A stretch of 16,740 nt of DNA from Cochliopodium minus (GCA_024220525.1 JAMYWO010000005.1:86352-103091), one strand, 5' to 3'. Shown: positions 9,501 through 16,740, numbered from the stretch's first letter. Notes: generated from the sequence alone by a model not told the origin. Program-made: numbers and translations.

Positions 9501-10491
9501 TATTTTTTTATTTTTTTTATTTCAAATTTTCATTTTTTTAAAAGTTTTTGATTTTTAATTTTTGATTTTTGATTTTTGATTTTGATTTTGATTTTTGATT
9601 TTTATTTTTTATTTTTTATTTTTTATTTTTTATTTTTTATTTTTAAATTTGATTTAATATTTTTTATTTTTACTCTCATTTTTTTTTTCAATTTATAAAA
9701 TACATTCAGGTGCAAGTAAATGATGAAGAGGAGGAAGAAAAAACATTTTTCGCAAACATATGGGGAAACATTTTTAGCAAAACAAGCAACAAAGAAAACA
9801 AAGAGAAAACCCTCAAAAACTTGGTTCTGATTGATGTGGGACTCGTTTCCAGACTCAGCGAGAAAGAAATCTATAACTTTGCCGCCCTTTTCGATTGTTT
9901 GAGGAGGGGTGATGGTGTTCAGGGTGCAAAGTTGATGTTGGGAGGTGCAATAGATGAGGATTGCAAAGATCCTCAAAAATGTCAACTTTTTTTTTTCATT
10001 TTATTTTTGATTTTTATTTGATTTTATTAAATAATATTTATTTGTTATTTTTTATTTAATTTTTTTTAATTGTTATTTTTTATTCTTTAAATATTTTTGA
10101 TATATTTTTATTTTTTATTTTTTGTTTGTTATTTTTAAAATTTTTTTATTTTTTATGTGTTTTTTATTTTAGTAATATTTTTTTTTTTATTTTAGACGAA
10201 GAAGAAATGCAAAAGGTTTTTGGAATGGTGAAAAATAGTTCTTTTTCGGAAATTCCTTTGGGACACGCATTGACAGAAGTGATGAACATCGTGAGAAAAC
10301 ACAAAGTGAAAATCGACCCTGCCTACTCCACCTTGATGGTATCCATCATCATCATAGAGGGAGTTGCCAGACAGTTGGATTCTACTCTCAATCTTTTCTC
10401 TAATACTGTCTTTTTTCAGTACATTCCATATCTCATTTCTTTGAATTCCAATGTTGTCAAAAATATTGTTAATGTTGAAAGGAAAAATTAA
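6541..10491 (+). CDS. ADCK2: ADCK2-like mitochondrial ABC1/UbiB-family atypical kinase (eight exons)
   Basis: Exons: 6541-6962, 7441-7676, 7875-7908, 8226-8442, 8601-8694, 8950-9107, 9710-9980 and 10196-10491. They give 575 residues, in phase throughout. The basic, acid-free N-terminus (MFKLAKIAKNF...) suits a mitochondrial presequence. Family marks: tryptophan pair 141-142; KFGQ (158-161, the UbiB KxGQ motif); the ADCK2-type nucleotide loop PLGSGCIAQVHKA (about 216-228); VAIK with Lys248; QLD at about 297-299; catalytic HADMHSGN (378-385); metal-binding DVG (429-431). ADCK2-type proteins act in the mitochondrial inner membrane or matrix and are linked to coenzyme Q and lipid metabolism. An acidic/lysine-rich insert lies between HADMHSGN and DVG. 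Introns 6 and 7 have atypical donors (GTTCAC, GTCAAC). A poly(A) signal AATAAA lies at 10539-10544. Confidence 0.9.
7205..7345. repeat. Interspersed repeat copy within ADCK2-like intron 1
   Basis: This part of the 478-bp intron 1 aligns, with gaps, to 14310-14500. Shared blocks include ATATTGAAATTTGTTAGT, GATCAATAT and ATTGATCCAA, then a GCGCA / ATTAAATTCTT block and an A run. It is of mixed composition, unlike the near-pure T/A introns elsewhere in this gene. Confidence 0.55.
8069..8121. repeat. Decamer microsatellite (AATAAATTAA)n in intron 3
   Basis: Five exact copies of AATAAATTAA run from 8071 to 8120, followed by A-rich near-repeats up to exon 4. Intron 3 (7909-8225) is A-rich on the coding strand, while most other introns of the gene are T-rich. 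Confidence 0.9.
9108..9709 (+). repeat. 602-bp low-complexity T/A intron 6 of the ADCK2-like gene
   Basis: Nearly all T and A on the coding strand, with short-period tandem blocks. A nine-base TTTTTATTA pattern lies around 9225-9280, a GATTTTT pattern around 9545-9600, and a seven-base TTTTATT pattern around 9600-9645. Its donor is GTTCAC and its acceptor CATTCAG at 9703-9709. No coding content is seen. Confidence 0.75.
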
Positions 10492-10555
10492 ATTATTTTA
10501 TTGTTTGAAAAATTAATGTGATTTTATGTTGTCAAAATAATAAATAAATAAATAT
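10492..10555. terminator. Convergent 3' ends of the ADCK2-like and ABCD4-like genes
   Basis: Only 64 bp separate the two stop codons. AATAAA motifs on the + strand (from 10539) can serve the ADCK2-like transcript. Any 3' UTRs of normal length would overlap the neighbour's coding sequence. Confidence 0.5.
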
Positions 10556-11947
10556 TTAATTAATTGTAAATCCGATTTGTTTTTTCAAAAAATTTTCATC
10601 AATTTCTGATAACTCCCACTTTCCATTCTCTTTTATCATCAACAAACTTTGGTGATATTTTACAAGAGTTGGACGATGTCCTATTGACAACAATGTGATT
10701 TTGTTTTCGGTACATAGATTGTAAAAATTTTCTTCATCATCCAAACCAAGAGAACTTGTAGCTACAAAAAAATTGAATATAAAAAATTTTTAAAAAAAAA
10801 AAATATTAGTTTTATTTTATTACCTTCATCTAAAACTGCAAAGGATGGTTTATGATACAATAAACGAGCCAAACATAATTTTTGTTGTTCTCCAGGAGAC
10901 AAAATTGAATGCCAATTTAAAACCTGCATAAATTTAAAAATAAAAAAATTAATAAAATAAATAAAAATAAAATTAAATATTTAAATATTAAATTAAAATT
11001 TTTTGTTACTTCTTCGCTATTAAATCTTTTTAGAATATAATCCAATTTAACAATTTTCAATAGATCACAAAACGTGTCAAATTCCTCATCGTTATGGACT
11101 AAAGGATAAGAGATTTGTGAGAAGATAGTTCCAGAAAATAAATAGGGGTTTTGTGGCAAAAAGAAAATATTTTTGTTCATCTTAATTTTTCCTTCATCAA
11201 AAAAAAAAAAAAATAATTTTTTTTTTAATTTTTAAATTTCTTTTTTTTTAAATTTACCAGATTCTATTGGCCACAATTTGCTTATGACTCTTATAATACT
11301 ACTTTTTCCTTTTAATATTTTTTTTTTTAATTTTTTAAAGATTTTTTTAATTTTTTAAAGATTTTTTTAAAAGATTTTTTCTATTATTTTTTTTTACCTA
11401 TTCCACTCCTTCCAACAATCAAAGTATTATTTCCTCTAGAAACTTTGAAAGACAAATCTAAAAAAAAAATTAAAAAATAAAAATATCGTAAAAATTAAAG
11501 TTTTTTTTTATTTTTTTATTTTCATTTGATAATTTTTAATACTTTAAAAATTTTTACCTTTAATGATTACGTGATCTTTTTTGATGTCTCTAAAAGTGAC
11601 ATTTTCAAAACAAATCTCATCTTCTTCTGTTTCTTCAACAGGATCAGAATCAAACTGAAATTGTTAATAAAAATAAAAAAATAAAAAATAAATTAAATTA
11701 AAAATAAATAAAAATAATTAAAAATAATTAAAAATAAAAGAAATTATTTAAAAAAATAAAGTAAAAATTAAATTTTTACGATATTTTCGTTGTTTGAAGG
11801 TTCTTCCAATTTGCTGAACATGTGGTAAATACGAGAAGTAAAGCCCGCCAAATCAGATAAAGTAACGGACAACTCTATCAAAAGTGAAAAGTTGTAAATG
11901 AGCATCATTGTGTAGAAAGATGAAAGAGAAATCAGTGTTCCTAATTC
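10556..11947 (-). CDS. ABCD4: ABCD4-like ABC half-transporter, C-terminal part (last membrane helix plus nucleotide-binding domain)
   Basis: Seven in-phase exons: 11947-11780, 11654-11558, 11457-11398, 11308-11258, 11191-11010, 10923-10824 and 10761-10556 (TAA). They give 287 residues. Seen: the final membrane segment followed by LSVTLSDLAGFTSRI (about 27-40), a block like that in human ABCD4; Walker A GRSGIGKSS (104-112); Q-loop FFLPQNPY (Gln139); ABC signature LSPGEQQ (194-200); Walker B FAVLDE (214-219); switch His248 in SIGHR; and GKWEL near the C-terminus, as in ABCD4. All catalytic residues are present. ABCD4 is a lysosomal half-transporter for cobalamin in animals; here that role is inferred. 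About 300 N-terminal residues (the membrane domain) are missing. An in-frame TAG at 11950-11948 means the first visible exon needs a spliced upstream exon, and none is found in the window. Confidence 0.88.
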
Positions 11948-12287
11948 CTATCAAAAATTTTATTTTTTGATTTTTGATTATTGATTTTTTATTAATTTTA
12001 TTTTTATTTTTTGTATTTTGTATTTTGTATTTTTTTTTTGATTTTTGATTTTTGATTTTTTATTAATTTGATAAATTTTATTTTTTATTTTTTACTTTTT
12101 ATTTATTATTTATTTTTTTATGATAATACTTTCATTTTTATCTTATAATTTTTTATTTGATATTTATTTTTTTAATCTTTTTGATAAATTTTATTTTTTA
12201 TTTTTTATTTTTATCATTTTTTATTTTTTATTTTTTATTTTTTATTTTTTATTTTTTATTTTTTATTTTTTATTTTTCATTTTTTAG
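11948..12287 (+). other. T-rich low-complexity DNA, intron-like for the + strand
   Basis: Nearly pure T/A with GATTTTT and TTTTTTA short tandem patterns, the latter at about 12190-12280. T-richness on the + strand matches sense-strand introns of + genes here and is opposite to the introns of the adjacent minus-strand ABC gene. It ends with an acceptor-like TTTTTTAG before 12288. Confidence 0.6.
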
Positions 12288-12533
12288 ACATATTCAAAGT
12301 ATTAAACTTGAAAAGCGACTTCGACAAAATGGAAGGGCCAATAGGAGACTACTTGAAATACATCATCGACAAAGGCAAAAACTCCAACAACTTTGCTTGT
12401 TTGGTCGACAACAAACAAAACGTCATCAAACAGGGAGGCAAACTTCTTAGTTGGAACACCCATGAAGAGATGGACAGGTGGTGCAATGAGAAAGACGAAA
12501 ACGATGAAGAAGCAAAAGATAATTTAGATAAAT
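12288..12533 (+). CDS. Isolated internal exon of an unidentified gene (81 full codons)
   Basis: A pyrimidine-rich acceptor (TTTTTTAG at 12280-12287) and a perfect donor (GTAAGT at 12534-12539) bound an open frame, phase 2 in and phase 1 out. It encodes a charged, soluble-looking segment beginning IFKVLNLKSDFDKMEGPIG and containing DYLKYIIDKG, NFACLVDNKQN, GGKLLSWNTHEEMDRWC and an acidic end. Composition is clearly less AT-rich than its flanks, as for other real exons in the window. I do not recognise the family. No partner exon on the + strand is seen within several kb on either side, so it is an orphan: part of a gene with very long introns, a fragment, or an assembly or rearrangement product. 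Confidence 0.6.
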
Positions 12534-12885
12534 GTAAGTAAAAATTTTTTTTTAAAAAAAGTTTGATTTTAAAATAAAAATTTTTTTATTTTTTATTTTT
12601 TAAAATTATATTTTAAATATTCCTTTGTTTTTCATTATTTTATTTTTTAAACTTATTTTTAATATTTTTTTGTTTTTTAAATTTAAATTTTTTTATTGTT
12701 TTTTATCATTTTGATTTTTATTTTTTAATAATTTTTTTTGTTGTTAATTTCTTATTTTTTCTTATTATGAGTTTTTTTATTAATTTTCATTATTTTTTAG
12801 TTTATTTTTTTTTAATATATTTTTAGTTTTATTTTTTTTTAATTGTTATTATTAATTGATATTTCTTGACAATATATAATTTTAT
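12534..12885 (+). other. T-rich low-complexity intron-like DNA after the orphan exon
   Basis: Almost only T and A on the + strand, starting with GTAAGT. No acceptor followed by an open coding segment is found before the composition changes at about 12886. Confidence 0.55.
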
Positions 12886-12983
12886 TTGGTAAACCATTTT
12901 ATTTTGCTANTTTTTGTCGCATTTTGGGTGAAGCAAATTTCTAAGTTCCCCCTATTTCAAAGAGAAATAAAACCTTCTATCAG

Positions 12984-13452
12984 GGTTGATTTGTTGTCTA
13001 TAGAAATGAATAGCATTTTATACATAAAATTTTTTAAAGAGATAATGAGAATATATGGCATCACACAGATTTTGTTTATATATAAAAAGATATTTTTAAA
13101 TTACCTATTTTTTTTTAATATTTTTGAAATTGCCCAGCACTAGCGAATATCAATGGTTTGTTATATAAAAGAGAAGTTCTTGCTTGTTGATATCAACTAC
13201 CCAATTTCCAATTATCAATTCCAAATGTCCAGCAGATGGATTGTTGTTTTGTTTTTTTGATAGAGAATATCAACTGTTTGTTGTATAAAAAAAGAAACTT
13301 CTGCTTGCATATCAATCCTTCCAGCGGATGCTCGCCCATCCAAATTAATTAACCCCAAATTTGCACTGTTTTATGATTCCTCATTTGTTTGTCAATAGGT
13401 TGAATATTTTGATTTATTGTCTATAGAAATGAAGTCAATTTTACACATATTT
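12984..13452. repeat. Two diverged direct-repeat pairs in B-A-A-B order
   Basis: Pair A: 13141-13197 and 13261-13316 share GAATATCAA, GTTTGTT, TATAAAA, a GAAG/GAAA-CTTCTGCTTG-like block and ATATCAA, 120 bp apart. Pair B: 12984-13033 and about 13407-13452 share TTGATTT, then TTGTCTATAGAAATGAA and a TTTTA-ACA block. A CCAGC(A/G)GATG motif occurs after each A copy (about 13229 and 13321). No open frame spans them. One ambiguous base (N) lies just before, at 12910. Confidence 0.65.
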
Positions 13453-14309
13453 ATCTTAAAGATTGGTCCAATTGTTCCTTTCCAATATCAAGCTTTTTTT
13501 TTTTTTTTTTTTTGAAAAATAAAAATATCTTTATATTTTTTATTTATTTAAAAAAATTAAACAAGTTTAGAGGAGATTAATGAACAAGGACCAATATTAC
13601 ATCCACAATTAATTTCAGAAAACTGTTTACCTCAACTATTAATTCAAAATAAAATATAAATTTTTATAAAATATAAATAAAAAAGAAAATATTGATTAGA
13701 GATGTAGGAAATGGCCAATAATCTCAAATTATCTATATATATATATAATATTGGATGTATATTACTTATAAAATGGTTTTTATTGAGATCAATGTGAATT
13801 CAGAATGCGAAATAAATCAAATGATATCCTAGATATAATTGGAATGATCATCAACCTTTGAATCAATACATTCCAATAATAAAATACTTGTATAATATTA
13901 CCATTTATTTAACAATAAACTTGAATTCTAGCTCTTCTCCATAACACAATGTCAGCGGATGTTAATTTATACAAACTAAATTCATACTGGTGTAAAATTT
14001 TGACATTTCTATTTCTAATCTAACTTTATATTCAAAGCATTGCATATTTGGGATAACAAAACATCTTTTCATCCTTGGAACAAGTTGATGGGTGAATTTA
14101 TTTCCAAATGATAATTAATATATAAATGACGAATCTTCCTACTTCATAAACAAATTTACATATTTAACCATTAAATCCAAAAATTAATTCATCAAATAAC
14201 ATATATTTTTTTTGATGCTCTTATAGAGCAACTAGCAACAAATGGTGAGAGTAAAAAGTGATACCTTTAGATTCTAATCGAATGCTTAAACTCGTAACAT
14301 CTCATTCAA
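13453..14309. other. Non-coding AT-rich DNA with no recognised feature
   Basis: No long open frame and no tRNA-like fold was seen on either strand. It contains a T run of about 20 at roughly 13495-13514, an (AT)n run at about 13733-13747, and a CAGCGGATG motif near 13952 like those following the A repeats. Confidence 0.5.
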
Positions 14310-14500
14310 TCTTATATTGAAATTTTGTTAGTGAATATATCAAAGAATGGATCAATATCAATCAACATATATAAATGATAATATGATCAAATTCAATCAA
14401 TGATCAATTTATATACTATCATATGTTGAAATATAAAAATTGATCCAAATTATATTGCGCATATTAAATTCTTACAAAAAAATTTTCATTATACTTCAAT
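14310..14500. repeat. Second copy of the interspersed repeat found in ADCK2-like intron 1
   Basis: Matches 7205-7345 in the same orientation with insertions and substitutions. The best block is about 14431-14480: ATATAAAAATTGATCCAA, then GCGCA and ATTAAATTCTTACAAAAAA. No target-site duplication was recognised. Confidence 0.55.
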
Positions 14501-14679
14501 TCATAAAAATATTAAATTACATCTTATTCATTAAAAATAAATATATATTTACCCAATCTATATACTTTGCACCAATTTATTTTGGTAAATGGTTTAACAT
14601 ATAGAGGAAAAGAAGTGATCTTTCAAGGATACCTACAATTCCACACACTTTCCAATCTTAGATCCACTGGCCGATTGGT

Positions 14680-14900
14680 GTTCAGGGATACACTTGACCT
14701 ATTTGTATTGAAGATCCCTTTGTGTTCAAAGATGCAGGAACAGCATCTTCTTTGAGAGATATACTTGGCCTATTTGTATCAAGATATTCACTGTACCTTT
14801 CGTGTTTAGCATTTAAAGGATCTATTTTGTGATCAGAGATACACTTGATAGTAACTGTCAAGGAGATATCGGACCCACTTGTATTTAGGGATGCTTGGTT
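14680..14900. repeat. Degenerate tandem repeat with a GAGATACACTTGACC-type core
   Basis: Related cores occur at about 14683 (AGGGATACACTTGACCTATT), 14755 (AGAGATATACTTGGCCTATT), 14834 (AGAGATACACTTGATAGT) and a weaker one near 14860-14895. Spacing is roughly 70-80 bp. On both strands short open frames run through it but are broken, and their translations show weak internal repetition such as SLNT-G-S on the minus strand. It could be a decayed repeat-protein exon or a non-coding repeat. Confidence 0.45.
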
Positions 14901-15481
14901 CTCACAATAATTCATGTTGCATTATAAAATTTTGATAAAATAAAATTTTAATCATTCAATTTTAAAAAAAAATATTTTTTCTTTGAAAGATCAAACTGTT
15001 GAAAAGATAATTTGTTTTTCTTTGTAAACTCAAAGCAAGTTTTAAGAAAAATTTGACTATTATTAGGTTATTTCTTGTTGAGATGTGCAATTTTTAAATC
15101 GTTAAATTAATGCAATCCAATTTTTAAATTTTAACAAAATATTGAGATTTAAATAGCTCAACTTTAACTATATGATTGGTTTTGTTAAGCAATCGGAGGG
15201 TAATGTGAGTAGTCCAATCAAGAAATTTATTTGAAGAAATACATTCCTAAATTGATTGGACATTTTTTTAAAAATTTTTCTTTTCATGTTGTTCCAAAAA
15301 ATAATAATAAAAATGCATCATACCAAAAATGCTTTGTAAACTTTCATAATTTCAATATTCTAATAAATTTTTATTTTTTATTTTGGAATTATTCTTGAGT
15401 TTTAAACCAAATTTATTGAAATAAAATTTTTCTATTTAATTCTTCAATCTATTTTTCAATTTTTAATCTTTTATTTAAAAA
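14901..15481. other. Non-coding AT-rich DNA with no recognised feature
   Basis: No sustained open frame, clear repeat or RNA-like element was found. Short A and T runs only. Confidence 0.5.
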
Positions 15482-15621
15482 AGTAATTCTAATTTATTTT
15501 TTTTTTTATTTTTTTATTTTTTTTTTTTAAGATCTTTTATTAAAAAAAATAGACTTAATTCAAAGTGGTAGTTAACCCATTAGGTCCTTGATTCTCATCC
15601 CTTAAGAGTAATTCTAATTTA
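15482..15621 (-). mobile_element. Candidate short retroposon (SINE-like) with 15-bp target-site duplications
   Basis: The 15-mer AGTAATTCTAATTTA occurs exactly at 15482-15496 and 15607-15621. Between them, read on the minus strand, is a body of about 78 bp (15606-15529) followed by an A-rich tail (15528-15497). This order, duplication - body - poly(A) - duplication, is that of a non-LTR retroposon. The head of the body contains TAATGGGTTAACTACCACTT followed by TGAAT, similar to the D-arm and anticodon part of tRNA-Gln. The element is short and the tRNA likeness was judged by eye, so its origin is inferred. Confidence 0.45.
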
Positions 15622-15691
15622 CAATATTGTTCAATAAATATTTAAAATTTAAATAAAGAATAATTCTAAAATTAATAAAATTTTTTTTATT

Positions 15692-16260
15692 TATCATGAT
15701 TATTTGCAAGTGGGAATATTTGTTCTTTTCACCAATATCTCCCAAAAAAATTATTCAATTTTACTTTTTAATAACCCAAAATTATTTTTTGTTGACTATG
15801 AATATTTGCAAGTGGGGGTATTTGCTCGTTTCACTCACAAATACCTCCCACATCTAAAAAATATTGAATTTTGCATTTTAAATAAACATTTTTTTGTTGA
15901 CCATGAATATTTGTAAGTGGGAGGTATTTGTTCGTTTCACTCACAAATACCTCCCACAGAAGAATATTTAATTTAAATGTTTAAAAATAAATAATTTTTT
16001 TTTGTTGACCATGAATATTTGCAAGTGGGAGGTATTTGCTCGTTTCACTCACAAATACCTCCCACATCGAAAAAATATTGAATTTTACTGCCAAATAACT
16101 CATTAAAAATTTTTTTTTGTTGACTATGAATATTTGCAAGTGGGAGGTATTTGTTCGTTTCACTCACAAATAACTCCCACATCGAAAAAATATTGAATTT
16201 AAATGTTTAATAAAAATTTTTTTTGACCATGAATATTTGCTACATCAAAAATTTTTTATT
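15692..16260. repeat. Tandem array of about 105-bp units, each carrying a conserved hairpin
   Basis: Units start near 15692, 15791, 15896, 16004, 16119 and 16222, usually with GTTGA(C/T)(C/T)ATGAATATTTGC. Units 3 and 4 carry a perfect 14-bp inverted repeat, GTGGGAGGTATTTG and CAAATACCTCCCAC, around a 13-base loop (Y)TCGTTTCACTCA. Arms are at 15917-15930/15944-15957 and 16025-16038/16052-16065. Unit 2 (15812-15851) lacks one base in the left arm, and unit 5 (16140-16180) has one mismatch. Unit 1 is strongly diverged. Unit 6 lacks the hairpin entirely. Spacers between hairpins are AT-rich and variable in length. No coding role is apparent. Confidence 0.92.
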
Positions 16261-16459
16261 TTTTAATAAAAAAATTCTTTCCAAGAATTATTATCTAATT
16301 TTATTTCTTTGTTTTAAAAAAAAGTAAAATCAATTTTATTTAAAGATCAATTATTTGATGGTGGGGTGTTTGGGTTGAATCTAAAATTTTTTTTACTGAG
16401 TCATTTTTAAGAAAAACCATAATGATCAATAATCAAGATTTATGATGTAATTTAACATA

Positions 16460-16589
16460 TTAAAAATTTCAAATTTTAGTATGTAAAAGGTTCTCAAAAA
16501 TGCCATTAACCACAACCCAAACCCTTAAAAATTTCAAATTTTAGTATGGAAAAGGATTTTAAAAATGCCGTTAACCACAACCCAACCCC
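16460..16589. repeat. 65-bp tandem duplication
   Basis: 16460-16524 and 16525-16589 are adjacent copies differing at a few sites. Both start TTAAAAATTTCAAATTTTAG and end in ATGCC(A/G)TTAACCACAACCCAA(A/C)CCC. Confidence 0.9.
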
Positions 16590-16740
16590 TTCACTCCTGG
16601 TAACTTTTTCTTTTCTAACATCCACTTCCATTTTCATTTTTAAATTTGGGTTTCTGTACATTTCTTCAAAAATCAATTTGTTAGATTCAAATCTTTCAAG
16701 TGATCCCAATTCTCCTTCCCTTGAATCTCCCAAATTAAAA
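16506..16740 (-). CDS. Possible partial coding exon at the right edge
   Basis: The minus-strand frame is open from the window edge to TAA at 16508-16506. The distal part, about 16590-16740, looks protein-like and charged (GDSREGELGSLERF, then KLIFEEMYRNPNLKMKMEV). The last 25 or so codons fall inside the 65-bp tandem repeat and are probably not genuine coding. The true exon may end near a weak donor (GTTACC) around 16605, or the whole frame may be chance. No family is recognised. Confidence 0.3.
   Translation of the reverse strand, partial: FNLGDSREGELGSLERFESNKLIFEEMYRNPNLKMKMEVDVRKEKVTRSEGVGLWLTAFLKSFSILKFEIFKGLGCG

Noticed and set aside
9106-9558. Open frames rich in Phe, Ile and Tyr in the T-rich intron 6
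   Set aside because: They are produced by T-rich low-complexity DNA, not by membrane proteins.
12886-13143. 85-codon + strand frame containing the N
   Set aside because: It crosses the direct repeat B and a T run, has no splice or domain support, and has AT-driven composition.
15555-15605. A functional tRNA gene
   Set aside because: Only a D-arm/anticodon-like stretch is seen. No acceptor stem or proper T-arm closes the cloverleaf, so it fits a retroposon head better.
15704-16163. Short open frames inside the hairpin array
   Set aside because: They are by-products of the repeated unit on both strands and have no independent support.
15692-16260. CRISPR array
   Set aside because: Palindromic repeats are regularly spaced, but the spacers are similar AT-rich sequences, the units are about 105 bp, and the context is a eukaryotic nuclear genome with spliceosomal introns.

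Overview
This is eukaryotic nuclear DNA from a very AT-rich protist with many spliceosomal introns. The evidence is GT-AG introns (one GC-AG), UbiB-family kinase and ER membrane complex genes, and Rho/G-protein signalling domains. Stops used are TAA and TGA, so the standard code is likely. A-rich leaders before start codons, near-pure A/T introns and the type I membrane protein suggest an amoeboid protist, perhaps Amoebozoa. The species cannot be named from the sequence. No prokaryotic operon structure is present.

Left half (1-6400). The 3' end of a single-pass membrane protein gene (+, 1-417) converges on a long intronless RGS-DH-PH RhoGEF gene (-, 505-3348). Two spliced genes follow on the same strand: a small DEP-domain gene (-, 3727-4690) and a complete six-exon EMC2 gene (-, 4922-6397). 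The DEP gene's stop codon lies inside a splice-donor-like sequence that is phase-compatible with an acceptor just before the RhoGEF start. The two could therefore form one DEP-RGS-RhoGEF transcript.

Middle (6400-11950). EMC2 is divergent from an eight-exon ADCK2-like mitochondrial kinase gene (+, 6541-10491) across a 143-bp shared upstream region. That gene converges, with 64 bp between, on the 3' part of an ABCD4-like ABC half-transporter gene (-, 10556-11947), of which seven exons are seen. I rebuilt all exon joins by hand; they are phase-consistent and follow family conservation.

Right part (11950-16740). The ABC transporter loses its membrane domain at a point where intron base asymmetry flips strand. 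An isolated, unidentified + strand exon (12288-12533) lies beyond it between T-rich intron-like flanks. From about 12900 (one ambiguous base at 12910) there is no convincing gene until a possible partial exon at the right edge. This stretch holds degenerate interspersed repeats, a possible tRNA-derived SINE with 15-bp flanking repeats, a tandem array of about 105-bp hairpin units, and a 65-bp tandem duplication.

The genes do not form one pathway. RhoGEF and DEP proteins suggest G-protein/Rho signalling, EMC2 acts in ER membrane-protein insertion, the ADCK2-like kinase in mitochondria, and ABCD4-type transporters in lysosomes.
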